From DATAES01 sp963802415 (GTDB taxonomy: Bacteria; Actinomycetota; Acidimicrobiia; Acidimicrobiales; JACDCH01), in contig CAWDIH010000001.1 in the NCBI GenBank assembly GCA_963802415.1, forward strand, positions 3,100,001 through 3,164,000: 64,000 bases of DNA. Direction: 5' to 3'. The stretch's first letter is position 1. Each line of letters opens with the position of its first letter. Below are positions 45,620 to 54,331 of this stretch, piece by piece. Both the position numbers and the translations under genes were made by a program. The notes below the pieces were generated by a model. The model saw only the letters and a list, made by a program, of their open reading frames with translations. It was not told the DNA's origin and made no database searches.

Positions 45620-46453
45620 CTACGACGGAGCCGCCGGAGCGTCGGCATCTGACCCTGGCGGTGTCCGGATCTTCGGCATCCGGCCGGCGGCGCGCTCGAT
45701 CTCGGCCAGCTCGGCGTCGCGCCGACGAGCGAGCAGGTAGCGAGCGTGCTGGAAGAGCTCGATGTCCAGCTGGTTGTCCTCGACAAGGCGCTTCCGGAGG
45801 CTGTCCGGCACCGGGATGGGATCGGTCTGGTTGGCGAAGAGGGGCGGGCCGAGATCCCAACCGAAGCGCGCTTCGAGGGCGGCGCAGAAGCCCTCGACCT
45901 CCCCCTGAACGCCCAGGACATCCATCTGCTCGAGGTTGTGCTTGGCGCGCCGGAGGCGGTCGTCGTCGAAGGTGACGCGCTGGATCAGAGGCTCGCTGCT
46001 CATCTCGTCGACAGTGAGTGACAGCATCTTGACCATGTGATTGCTGATGATGACCTGCACCCACGGGTCGTCGTAGATCTCCTCCAGCCCACCGCCCTCG
46101 TAGCGCTCGGGGAATCGCAGACCGCGGCGCCGCAGTTGCGAAAGGGAGCGTTCGACCGGATCGCGCAGGATCGTGAACGTACTGAAGGGGTCGCCCAGCA
46201 ACTCGACGACGCATAGCGGGAAGTGGCCCGACACCACCCGCAGGTGGTGGCGCCCCGCTACGTACTGCTCGGTGAGCCGGTCAACCCTCACCGCGTCGAC
46301 CATCAGGTTTTGCACCGGTGGGTAGAAGGCATCGTCGCCGACCGCCCGGCGCAGGCGCGCTTTGAGCGCCGTGCCCCCCGTCCTCATCAAGTGGAGAAAG
46401 AACGCACGCTCCGGCATCATGGACAGACCGACCCCTCGCGTCGGCGCTGCCAC
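45620..46453 (-). CDS. Sulfotransferase-family protein
   Basis: Predicted PAPS-dependent sulfotransferase of 277 residues, with no frameshift. The 5'-phosphosulfate loop is AFFLHLMRTGGTALKARL, and the 3'-phosphate motif is FTILRDPVERSLSQLRR, both in proper spacing. It could sulfate a glycan, lipid or small molecule; nothing nearby decides. GTG 46453 is the outermost start; ATG 46420 (MMPERAFF) may be the true one. The gene lies between two direct repeats, opposite in direction to the sugar kinase, and looks like a cassette. Upstream bases 46454-46597 contain no other gene. Confidence 0.85.
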   Translation of the reverse strand: MAAPTRGVGLSMMPERAFFLHLMRTGGTALKARLRRAVGDDAFYPPVQNLMVDAVRVDRLTEQYVAGRHHLRVVSGHFPLCVVELLGDPFSTFTILRDPVERSLSQLRRRGLRFPERYEGGGLEEIYDDPWVQVIISNHMVKMLSLTVDEMSSEPLIQRVTFDDDRLRRAKHNLEQMDVLGVQGEVEGFCAALEARFGWDLGPPLFANQTDPIPVPDSLRKRLVEDNQLDIELFQHARYLLARRRDAELAEIERAAGRMPKIRTPPGSDADAPAAPS

Positions 46454-46597
46454 GCCGACGGGTCGGGGCTGAGTGTCGGGCTTCCCGGCGGCTCTTCACT
46501 GCCCTGGTCGAGGCGAGCCGGTGGAAACTCATCGGTCATCGGCGCAGCGTAGGCGCTGACTCTGTAGACCCAGCGATTCTCCCCGACCACAGGACGG

Positions 46598-46685
46598 CCG
46601 CGGTGCCCGGCGAAGGCTGACTGACGCCGTCGGGCCCGCGGCACGGATCACGCCGCGAACAAACGACGGCGACGATGATGCGAAA
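46598..46685. repeat. 88-bp direct repeat, copy 2 (upstream of sulfotransferase)
   Basis: Matches 45413-45501 almost base for base, including the stop-overlapping CGGCGAAGGCTGACTGACGC core. No gene reads into this copy, so it looks like the duplicate of the kinase 3' end. Confidence 0.93.
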
Positions 46686-47115
46686 GGGCCTAGCCGCCCC
46701 TGCCCGGCACCACGCGATACGCGTCGTCTACGCCCGACTGTGCGCTGTGCTCATCTGCGAATGTGCAGGTCACCATCGAGCGTCGCAGCCACAGTTATCG
46801 CGTCGACTTGTCGATGGCGCAGACCGGGATGCGCCATGACCGCAGCCGGTCCAACTGCGCCAGGTCCACGGTCGCGGCCAACGCGCCAACGTGTGACATC
46901 CCCGCGCCCGGCTTCGACAGGGTGCAGAAGCCTGCGACCTTCCCGTGGCCATCATCGACTCGGAACCACACCGCCGAACCGGCGACGTTGGCTCACGCTG
47001 TCGTCGGCTCGGCCGGTAGTGTCGGCCGAGTGCACATGGTGTACGACGGGCAGCGGTACAACGCAATCCTGCTGGACGTGGCGAACCGACTCCCGAACGA
47101 TCGAGCCCGTCGGCG
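46686..47115. other. Gene-poor stretch with degraded coding remnants
   Basis: Minus-strand translation shows a C-terminal-like piece ending VDDAYRVVPGRGG and stop (46690-46750) and a short open frame with KVAGFCTLSKPGAGMSHVGA and DRLRSWRIPVCAIDKSTR (about 46800-47000), both without starts or recognised families. A plus-strand frame at 46763-47119 is also open but composition and lack of a binding site argue against it. I read the region as remnants rather than genes. Confidence 0.5.
46690..46727 (-). repeat. relA-3'-end-like 38-bp segment, copy at 46690
   Basis: The plus-strand sequence starts CTAGCCGCCCCTGCCCGGCA and ends CGCGTCGT, matching the relA 3' end at 51123-51160 over 38 bases with scattered changes. 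On minus it encodes DAYRVVPGRGG and a stop, as relA ends DAYRVVPGKGG. Confidence 0.65.
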
Positions 47116-47685
47116 GTGAGCCCCGCCGAGTGGCAAGGTGAGTTCCAGGGGGACGACTACCAGGCGCAGTTCGACCGACTGGCCGCCTCGGGGCAACAGG
47201 TGCACGGGGAGGCGACCTTCATCCGGGCGTACTCGCCTACGTCCGTTCTGGACGCTGGGTGTGGCACGGGACGAGTTGCCATCGAGCTGGCCCGGCACGG
47301 GATCGAGGTGGTCGGGACCGACATTGAGGACTCAATGCTCGCGACGGCGCAGCGGCTGGCACCGGATATCAAGTGGGTGCAGTCGGACCTGTGCGAGCTC
47401 GAACTCGGGCGAACGTTCGATCTCGTCGTCATGGCCGGCAACGTCCCGCTGTTCACGCCGCCGGGGACGGAGGCGGCACTGGTAGCCGGCGTTGCGCGGC
47501 ACGTCGCTCCCGGCGGGCGGCTCGTCAGCGGGTTCAGCCTCGGTCGCAACTACTCGCTCCCTGAGCTCGACCGGCACACGGCCGACAATGGCCTCGTCCT
47601 CGAGGACCGCTTCGCCACCTGGGACCGCCAGCCCTGGATCGACGGCGGCGACTATGCCGTGTCGGTGCACCGGCGGCATTCGTGA
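47116..47685 (+). CDS. Class I SAM-dependent methyltransferase
   Basis: Small-molecule-type methyltransferase of 189 residues. Motif I is VLDAGCGTGRVAIEL (about 43-57), the acidic residue of motif II is in EVVGTDIEDSML, motif IV FDLVVMAGNVPLF and motif VI VAPGGRLVSGF follow. Intact, starting at GTG 47116. The substrate is unknown. It is alone on the plus strand between two gene-poor stretches, with a repeat fragment downstream, so it may have arrived by transfer. Confidence 0.88.
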   Translation: MSPAEWQGEFQGDDYQAQFDRLAASGQQVHGEATFIRAYSPTSVLDAGCGTGRVAIELARHGIEVVGTDIEDSMLATAQRLAPDIKWVQSDLCELELGRTFDLVVMAGNVPLFTPPGTEAALVAGVARHVAPGGRLVSGFSLGRNYSLPELDRHTADNGLVLEDRFATWDRQPWIDGGDYAVSVHRRHS

Positions 47686-47902
47686 CAGGCCGACTCCGTT
47701 CGAGGTAACGCGGTAGCGAAGGCCGCCAGCACGGGACGCCGTTCTTGCGTGCAGGGACGCCCTCCTGGGGCGCGAACGCACGCCGAAACGAGAGGTTCTA
47801 CGCGCCCTCGCCGGGCACCACTCGGTACGCGTCGTCAAGCGACCAGGGTGCGCTGTACTCAGCCGTGTTGATGCTGGTGGCGCGCGAGCGGAACGGCCGC
47901 GG
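47686..47902. other. Intergenic region with a second relA-tail-like segment
   Basis: Holds a minus-strand coding remnant ending EYSAPWSLDDAYRVVPGEGA and stop, with its last 38 bases (47798-47835) similar to the relA end and to 46690-46727. No start codon precedes it. Nothing else is seen. Confidence 0.55.
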
Positions 47903-50900
47903 TTATCGCGTCGAACCGAGTAGCCGCCGACGCCACGCCCGCGTTCGTGCCGCCAACGCGGTCGCGCCCGCACGCTCCTCCAACGCGACTGCCGCATCGA
48001 AGCGCGTCGCCGCCGCGTCGCGGTCGCCGAGAACGGCATCAAGCATCGCGATGTAGCGATCGGCGGCACCGAGACAGGACACGACCCACGCCATCACGAG
48101 CAGCTGTCCGGAGAACGGCAGCAGCTGTGCGCGCAACGCCCCTGCAGCATTGGTCTCGGTGAGAACGGTGGCTACCTCGGTGAGGTACGCCAGGGACGTC
48201 GACCACGTCGCGTCGTGCGGGATGGCGGCGAAACCGTCCGGCGCGAGCTCGAGCAGGATCGTCCGCGCCTGATCGGCGTGTCCGCAGTCCAGCACCGCGA
48301 CAGCGAGCAACGCACGCATGGCCACCAGTCCGGGCGTCGAAGCAACGAGGCCATCGATCATCGGCACCAGCTCGGCGACGCGGCTCTGTTCGCGTCGCAA
48401 CGCGAACAGCTGCGCACCCCACGAGTTGGCGAAGTTGGGTTCGTTCGCGAACTCGGCGAGATCGTCGTTGTGGGCCTCGGCGTCGTCGAGGCGGCCTTCC
48501 ATGAGAGCGAGCGCTCCCGACCACATCGCATTGAACCCGGACCGGTTGTGGTGCGCTTCGTTGATGGTCAGGGCTCGGGCCATCGCCGCTCGGGCGCCGT
48601 CGATATCGCCCGCTTGGGTGCAGATGTTCACGAGCTGGCGCTCCACCATGTGCACGCTGTTCGCGTACTCGACTGCGTACGGGTTGTCGCCGACCAGATT
48701 CTCGATCTCGGCGACCAGCCGACGCTGCAGATCGAGGTCGTGGTGTCCGGTGAAGAGGGCGACCATCCCGACAAGGCATTCCAGGACGGCAAACTTGTCT
48801 CCAGCGCTCCGAGCCAGGACGAGCGCCTCGTCGAGCAGCGGCTTGACCTCCACGCCCTCGCCTTCGCTGCTGGCTCGGTAGAAGGCCGACATGGCGAGCA
48901 CCCGCGACCGCGTGCCCGGCTGATCGTCACCCAGCGCATCGAGCGCATCGGCGAAGAGCTGAAGCGCGACGGGATCGGAGACCCCTACGTTCGGCCACCC
49001 GCCACGGGCGATGGCGGCCATGCCGAGCGCAACAGCGTCCCCCGCCAGCCGCGCCTCGTTGGCCGCCTGCATCGCAGCTTCCTTGACCTGCGGCGACTGG
49101 CTGAGCGCGGCAAAGGCTCTCGCCTCGAGCAGATAGAGGGACGCGAGCTCGCTGGGGTGGTGCTCGTTGCCAAGCGCGGACACCTGCAGTGCACGCTCGA
49201 CGATGGACAACGCCTCCTCCGCCGCCCAGCTCCTCAGCGCGGCGTCGGCCGCCGCCACCGAGGCGATCAGCGCATCCTTCACCGCCCCCGCCGCCGCTCC
49301 GGCGCAATAGTGGTGAGCGAGCACCGCGGGCTCGGCGCCACCGGCAGCGAGTGCATCACCGATTCGGCGGTGCAACCGTGCGCGCCGCGCCACCGACAGC
49401 TCCGCGAGCAGGGTGTGGCGCACAAGCGCGTGGACGAACTCGTAGTGATCGGACCCGTCCGCCACGTCTCGGATGAGGCGGCCTGCGATGCACTCGTCGA
49501 GAGCATCGAGCAGACGTTCGGCGCTGTCACCCGCGTCGAGTACCGCGGCCAGGGTTGTGAACGAGAACTCCGGCCCGACCACTGCGGCGACTCGCAACCC
49601 CTCGTTGGCTACGTCCGACAGGGCCGACAGGCGGCGGCCCACGACCTCCCGCACGCCCTCGGGAACGCCAAGGGTCTCGAGGGAGCTGATTGTTGACCAC
49701 CGGCCCCCGTCCTGTTCGAGTTCACCGCTCTCGACGAGATGCCTGAGGACCTGGCCGATGAAGAACGGGTTGCCCTTGGTGTCGGCACGCACGACGCGCG
49801 CGAGCTCGAGGCCGTCATCGTCGAGGGCGTGGCCGGCGACCCTTTCGAGATACTCGGCGACGCTCGCCGTGTCGATGCCGTCGAGCGCAATGCGCACCAC
49901 ACCGTCCTCGCGACGTAGATCGGCGAGCACCGCGGCGAAGGGATGCGACCGGCCGAGCTCGGTGTCGCGATAGGCGCCGACGACCATGGTCCGCTGGCCT
50001 GTAAGCGCACCGAGCGCGTGGCGCAGCAGCAACAGCGTTGGCGTCGCCGCCCAGTGGAGATCGTCGAACACGAGGAGCAGCGGGCCGTTTGCTGCGGCAC
50101 CGCGCAGGAACCGGGTGACCCCATCGAACAGGCGGAGGCGTTCGGCTGCTCCGTCGATGGTCGGATTGAACTCGGGGAACGCGAGCCGCGATGACGTCTC
50201 CGGCAGCAACCGCTCCAATGCCGCTGGCAGTGCTTGCTCGCCATCCGTCGCCAGCCACTGACGCACCTGTTCGACGAACGGCTGGTAGGGGATCACCGGG
50301 TCTTCGTCGCAACGCCCCCACAGCACGGTGGCCCCCTCGGCCGCGGCACTTCGAGCCAGCTCGCCAAGCAGCCGGGTCTTGCCGACTCCTGGTTCGCCGG
50401 CGACGAGGACGATGGCGCGCGCACCAGCGCCTGCGTTCTTCCATGTCTGCTGAAGCTGGTCGAGCTCCGTGCCGCGCCCGACGAAGGGCGCGGACGACTC
50501 CAGCGCCGATGTCACCGGCGCAGGAAGCGCCTCCCGAGCGAGCCGCGGCCAGGTCACCTCGCTCAACGGCACCCGACCCTCGAAGCCCTTCAGCAGCCGG
50601 GGTTCGAGGGCGGTGAAGGGATGTTCGCGGTGCGCGCTGGCGAGCGTAGCCACGATGCTCGACACGAGGATCTGGCCGCCGGCGGCGCTCCCGCACAGAC
50701 GCGAGGCCTCGATCACCGGCGGGCCATACCAGTCGCCGTCCTCGGCCGACGCCTCACCGATCGCGACGCCGACGCGCACCAAAGGCATTCGCTCGTCGCC
50801 CTGTCGCACGAGATCGATGGCCTGTTGGATCGCTACGGCCGCGCTCACGGCATCGCTCACGCTCGCGAACGTCGCCATCACTCCGTCGCCCATCGACTTC

Positions 50901-51055
50901 ACGACGACACCGCGGTTCTTCACCAAGGCGTCGGCGATGGCGCGGTCGTGCCGACGACGCAACTGGTTTGCGACATCGGAGCCGTGGCGCAGCAACCCGG
51001 TCGAGTCCACCTGGTCGGTGAACAAGACCGTGATCGTCGAGACTGCTTCAGTCAT
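47903..51055 (-). CDS. Class III adenylate-cyclase domain fused to AAA ATPase and TPR region
   Basis: A 1050-residue signalling protein, uninterrupted. Residues 1-170 form a class III cyclase domain: VLFTDQVDSTGL with the first metal Asp14 and KSMGDGVMATF with the second. The substrate-binding Asn/Arg region reads GPPVIEASRLC, so Arg is kept but the usual Asn is replaced. Residues 188-500 are a STAND/LuxR-type ATPase (FVGRGTELDQL, Walker A GEPGVGKT 220-227, Walker B LLLVFDDLHW). The rest is helical, TPR-like. Actinobacteria carry many such proteins. Ligand and output are unknown. Lies 67 bases downstream of relA. Confidence 0.92.
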   Translation of the reverse strand: MTEAVSTITVLFTDQVDSTGLLRHGSDVANQLRRRHDRAIADALVKNRGVVVKSMGDGVMATFASVSDAVSAAVAIQQAIDLVRQGDERMPLVRVGVAIGEASAEDGDWYGPPVIEASRLCGSAAGGQILVSSIVATLASAHREHPFTALEPRLLKGFEGRVPLSEVTWPRLAREALPAPVTSALESSAPFVGRGTELDQLQQTWKNAGAGARAIVLVAGEPGVGKTRLLGELARSAAAEGATVLWGRCDEDPVIPYQPFVEQVRQWLATDGEQALPAALERLLPETSSRLAFPEFNPTIDGAAERLRLFDGVTRFLRGAAANGPLLLVFDDLHWAATPTLLLLRHALGALTGQRTMVVGAYRDTELGRSHPFAAVLADLRREDGVVRIALDGIDTASVAEYLERVAGHALDDDGLELARVVRADTKGNPFFIGQVLRHLVESGELEQDGGRWSTISSLETLGVPEGVREVVGRRLSALSDVANEGLRVAAVVGPEFSFTTLAAVLDAGDSAERLLDALDECIAGRLIRDVADGSDHYEFVHALVRHTLLAELSVARRARLHRRIGDALAAGGAEPAVLAHHYCAGAAAGAVKDALIASVAAADAALRSWAAEEALSIVERALQVSALGNEHHPSELASLYLLEARAFAALSQSPQVKEAAMQAANEARLAGDAVALGMAAIARGGWPNVGVSDPVALQLFADALDALGDDQPGTRSRVLAMSAFYRASSEGEGVEVKPLLDEALVLARSAGDKFAVLECLVGMVALFTGHHDLDLQRRLVAEIENLVGDNPYAVEYANSVHMVERQLVNICTQAGDIDGARAAMARALTINEAHHNRSGFNAMWSGALALMEGRLDDAEAHNDDLAEFANEPNFANSWGAQLFALRREQSRVAELVPMIDGLVASTPGLVAMRALLAVAVLDCGHADQARTILLELAPDGFAAIPHDATWSTSLAYLTEVATVLTETNAAGALRAQLLPFSGQLLVMAWVVSCLGAADRYIAMLDAVLGDRDAAATRFDAAVALEERAGATALAARTRAWRRRLLGSTR

Positions 51056-51122
51056 GACGCGCCCTCCCGCCGGCCGGCCCAGCGTACCGTTCAGTGTGCT
51101 GGCAGCACGGTCGGACTTTGCG

Positions 51123-53339
51123 CTAGCCGCCCTTGCCCGGGACGACCCTGTACGCGTCGTAGACGCTTTCGATTCGCTTGATCGTCGAGAGAACCGAGTC
51201 GAGATGCGACGGGTCGCCGAGCTCGAAGTCGAAGCGCATCTTCGAGATGCGATCGCTTCCGGTGTTCGAACTGCACGACAGGATGTTCACGTGGTGGTCG
51301 GACAGTGCCCGCGCGACCTCCGAGAGCAAGCGCGCTCGATCGAGCGCCTTGATCTCGATCGAGGCGACGAACGATCCCGAGATGTTCGTGTCCCACTCGA
51401 CCTCGATGAGTCGCTCGCCCTTGCCCGTGGCCAGTGATACGGCATTCGCGCAGTCGGCGCGGTGCACGGACACGCCGCGGCCGCGCGTGACGAATCCCAT
51501 GATCTCGTCGCCCGGCACCGGCGTGCAGCACCGCGACAACCGAACCATCACGTCGTCGAGTCCTTCGACGTGCACCCCGGCGGCTTGCTTGCCACGGCGA
51601 GCCCGCGGCTGGCGCACCGTCGTGGGCAGTTGTTCTTCGTGTTCGCCGTCGCCTTCGCGCAATGCCTTCGCGACGCGCGAGGCGACCGACTTTGCGGAGA
51701 CGTGGTTCTCGCCGATCGATGCGTGCAACGCGTCGAGGTCGGCGTAGTTGAGCGTCGTCGCGACCTCGGTCAGCAGCGAGGTCGCAAAGATCTTCTGCAC
51801 CGGTAGACCCTCGCGGCGCAAGGCCTTCGTCAACTCGTCGCGGCCAGTCTCGATCGCGTCCTCGCGACGCTCACGCGAGAACCATTGACGGATCTTGTTC
51901 GCCGCTCTCGGCGTCCTGACGATCTTCAACCAGTCCCGCGACGGACCCGCGCCCTCGACTTTGGAAGTGAAGATCTCGACGGTGTCGCCGGACACGAGGG
52001 CCGAGTCGAGCGGCACGAGCCGGCCGTTCACGCGCGCACCGATGCAAGCGTGGCCCACCTCGGTGTGGATGGAGTACGCGAAGTCGATCGGTGTGGCGCC
52101 CACGGGAAGCGTGATCACGCGACCCTTCGGCGTGAAGACGTAGACCTCGTCCTGGTCGAGGTCGATCTTCAACGTCTCCATGAACGCGCTCGGGTCCTGC
52201 GTCTCCTGCTGCCAGTCGATGATGCGACTCAGCCAGGGCATGTCCGACGCCGACTCGCCGTCCTTGTACGTGAAATGGGCGGCCACGCCGAACTCCGCCC
52301 GCTGGTGCATCTCGCGAGTACGGATCTGCACTTCGACCGTCTTTCCGCCTGCGCCCACGACCGTCGTGTGCAACGACTGGTACAGATTGAACTTGGGCAT
52401 CGCGATGTAGTCCTTGAACCGGCCCTGCACCGGTTTCCACGTCGCGTGGATCGAGCCGAGCGCGGCGTAGCAGTCCTTCACCGTGTCGACGATGACGCGG
52501 ATGCCGACGAGGTCGAAGATCTCCTCGAACTCCTTGCCCTTGACGACCATCTTCTCGTAGATGCTCCACAGGTGCTTCGGGCGTCCCGTGACCTCGGCGA
52601 CGATGCGCAACTCGGCAAGTCGCTGACGCACCTGCTCGAGCACTTGCGCGAGGTACAGCTCGCGCTCGGGCGTGCGGTTCGACACCATGTGGTCGATCTC
52701 CGCATAGCGCTTCGGATGCAGGGTTGCAAACGCGAGGTCTTCGAGTTGTTGCCTCATGTCCTGCATGCCGAGGCGATGCGCCAGCGGCGCGTAGATGTCG
52801 ATCGTCTCGCGAGCGATCCGCTCCTGCTTGCTCGCGGGAAGCGCCGCCAGAGTGGCCATGTTGTGCAGCCGATCCGAGAGCTTGATGATCAGGACGCGGA
52901 CATCCTTCGCCATCGCCACCAGCATCTTGCGCATGGTGGCGGCCTGTTGCGCCTCCTTCGAGTCGAACTGAATCCGCTCGAGCTTCGTGACGCCGTCGAC
53001 GATGCCCGCGACGTCGGGCCCGAACTCGGCGGTGACGTCGGCCAAGGTGACGTCGGTGTCCTCCACTGCGTCGTGCAGCAGCGCGGCGGCCACCGTGATG
53101 TCGTCGAGCCCGAGGTCGGCGACGATGCGTGCCACCGCGAGCGGGTGGTGGATGTACGACTCGCCCGAGCGCCGGACCTGCTGTCGGTGGGCCTCAGCTG
53201 CGAGCTCGTAGGCCCGCGTGATCATCACCGTGGTGGCCTTCGGGTGCTTTGCCCGGAACACGTTGAGGAGCGGAGCGATCTCCTCCGCAGCCGGCACGGT
53301 GTTGCGCCGCCACGGCAGAACCCGGGTGACGGTTGCCAT
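51123..53339 (-). CDS. relA: Bifunctional (p)ppGpp synthetase/hydrolase
   Basis: Stringent-response enzyme of the long Rel/SpoT type, 738 residues, complete. The HD hydrolase domain has YIHHPLAVARI and LLHDAVEDTDV (His-Asp at 89-90). The synthetase domain has RVIVDTVKDCYAALG and the RFKDYIAMPKFNLYQSLH segment; the RxKD form is the one found in bifunctional enzymes. TGS (VYVFTPKGRVITLP) and ACT (EIKALDRARLLSEVAR) domains follow. The upstream 466-base gap to apt carries two compound palindromic repeats. Confidence 0.98.
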   Translation of the reverse strand: MATVTRVLPWRRNTVPAAEEIAPLLNVFRAKHPKATTVMITRAYELAAEAHRQQVRRSGESYIHHPLAVARIVADLGLDDITVAAALLHDAVEDTDVTLADVTAEFGPDVAGIVDGVTKLERIQFDSKEAQQAATMRKMLVAMAKDVRVLIIKLSDRLHNMATLAALPASKQERIARETIDIYAPLAHRLGMQDMRQQLEDLAFATLHPKRYAEIDHMVSNRTPERELYLAQVLEQVRQRLAELRIVAEVTGRPKHLWSIYEKMVVKGKEFEEIFDLVGIRVIVDTVKDCYAALGSIHATWKPVQGRFKDYIAMPKFNLYQSLHTTVVGAGGKTVEVQIRTREMHQRAEFGVAAHFTYKDGESASDMPWLSRIIDWQQETQDPSAFMETLKIDLDQDEVYVFTPKGRVITLPVGATPIDFAYSIHTEVGHACIGARVNGRLVPLDSALVSGDTVEIFTSKVEGAGPSRDWLKIVRTPRAANKIRQWFSRERREDAIETGRDELTKALRREGLPVQKIFATSLLTEVATTLNYADLDALHASIGENHVSAKSVASRVAKALREGDGEHEEQLPTTVRQPRARRGKQAAGVHVEGLDDVMVRLSRCCTPVPGDEIMGFVTRGRGVSVHRADCANAVSLATGKGERLIEVEWDTNISGSFVASIEIKALDRARLLSEVARALSDHHVNILSCSSNTGSDRISKMRFDFELGDPSHLDSVLSTIKRIESVYDAYRVVPGKGG

Positions 53340-53466
53340 GTCCCCCAGAGTTTACGGTTCACTCCTCGTGGTTCCCGCCACGAGGGTCGACCGGCGCTCG
53401 GCGCGACGACGAAGCCCCGTCACCTACCTCTGCAAACCGCCCAGCTGGGATGCCTCCTCTCCCGCG

Positions 53467-53576
53467 CACATTGTCGACTCAGCCACCGAAACACGAGGCT
53501 CAGCAGACACAGACTTGGGTTGGTCCCAGTCTGTGTCGATTGCGCCACCATTCCGGTGGCTAGCTCGACACAGAGA
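53467..53576. repeat. Compound palindromic intergenic repeat, copy 2
   Basis: Starts GCACATTGTCGACTCAGCCA and ends GGCTAGCTCGACACAGAG. It has the same order of parts as copy 1: outer arm, ACAGAC…GTCTGT inverted repeat with a variable centre, second palindrome. It is in the same orientation as copy 1 at 24800. Confidence 0.9.
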
Positions 53577-53630
53577 CGGGCCGCCGGCCGCACGGTTGAG
53601 GACGAGGACGGCGACGCGATCTCGATTCAC

Positions 53631-53741
53631 TCCGTGTCGGCTAGGCCACGGAAACCGAGGCTCGGCAGACACAGACCGGCGGCGGCTTCGGTCTGTGTCG
53701 ACTGAGCCACCGAAATACGTCGGTGAGTCGACAACGTGCGC
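53631..53741. repeat. Compound palindromic intergenic repeat, copy 3 (inverted)
   Basis: Read on the minus strand it starts CGCACGTTGTCGACTCACCG, the same end as copies 1 and 2, so it is inverted relative to copy 2 only 54 bases away. The ACAGACCGG…CCGGTCTGT-like middle differs in its central bases but keeps pairing. Nothing else is seen in 53340-53466, 53577-53630 or 53742-53805. Confidence 0.9.
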
Positions 53742-53805
53742 GAGGGGCGGGACGGGCGAGTTGGGCGGGACGGGCGTGTCTGTTGCCCGCAGATCCGGTG
53801 GCGCG

Positions 53806-54327
53806 TCAGCAGGAGATGAGAACCAGGACGTCGCGGCCTTCGAGCTTTGCGAGACCGCCGAGCGCTTCGATGGCGATGACGAACGCGAGTCCTTCGACGA
53901 TGCCACCGAGCTTCTCGACCAGCCGTACCGTCGCCGCGGCGGTGCCACCGGTCGCGAGCACGTCGTCCACGATCAACACGTGGTCTCCCGGCGTCACGGC
54001 GTCGCGATGGATCTCCAGCAGGTCGGTCCCGTACTCGAGCTCGTATTCGACCCGCTCGATCTCCCAGGGCAGCTTTCCCGCCTTGCGGACGGGGACGAAC
54101 GCCGCGCCGAACCGATAGGCCACCGGTGCCGCAGCGATGAAGCCGCGGGCCTCGATGCCGAGCACGCGGTCGACAGGGCGGCCCTCGAAATGCTCCACGA
54201 TCGCGTCGATGGTGGTACGGAACGCGTCCACGTCGGCCAGCAGCGGCGTGATGTCCTTGAATGCCACGCCCGGTTGGGGGAAGTCAGGGATGTCGCGGAT
54301 GAACGCCGGGAGATCGTCGACGTTCAC
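53806..54327 (-). CDS. apt: Adenine phosphoribosyltransferase
   Basis: Salvages adenine to AMP with PRPP. The 173-residue protein has IPDFPQPGVAFKDITPLLAD, GIEARGFIAAAPVAY, RKAGKLPWE and the PRPP loop VLIVDDVLATGGTA. GTG 54327 is 4 bases after the secF stop. The relA-apt-secF-secD order is conserved in actinobacteria. Confidence 0.96.
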   Translation of the reverse strand: MNVDDLPAFIRDIPDFPQPGVAFKDITPLLADVDAFRTTIDAIVEHFEGRPVDRVLGIEARGFIAAAPVAYRFGAAFVPVRKAGKLPWEIERVEYELEYGTDLLEIHRDAVTPGDHVLIVDDVLATGGTAAATVRLVEKLGGIVEGLAFVIAIEALGGLAKLEGRDVLVLISC

Positions 54328-54331
54328 CGAA

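Noticed and set aside
46763..47119. 118-codon plus-strand open frame before the methyltransferase
   Set aside because: It ends in a GTGA overlap, but has no ribosome site, no known motif, and opposite-strand remnants explain the openness.
51885..53705. 606-codon plus-strand open frame opposite relA
   Set aside because: Antisense to a complete, motif-rich relA; no start signal or recognisable domain.
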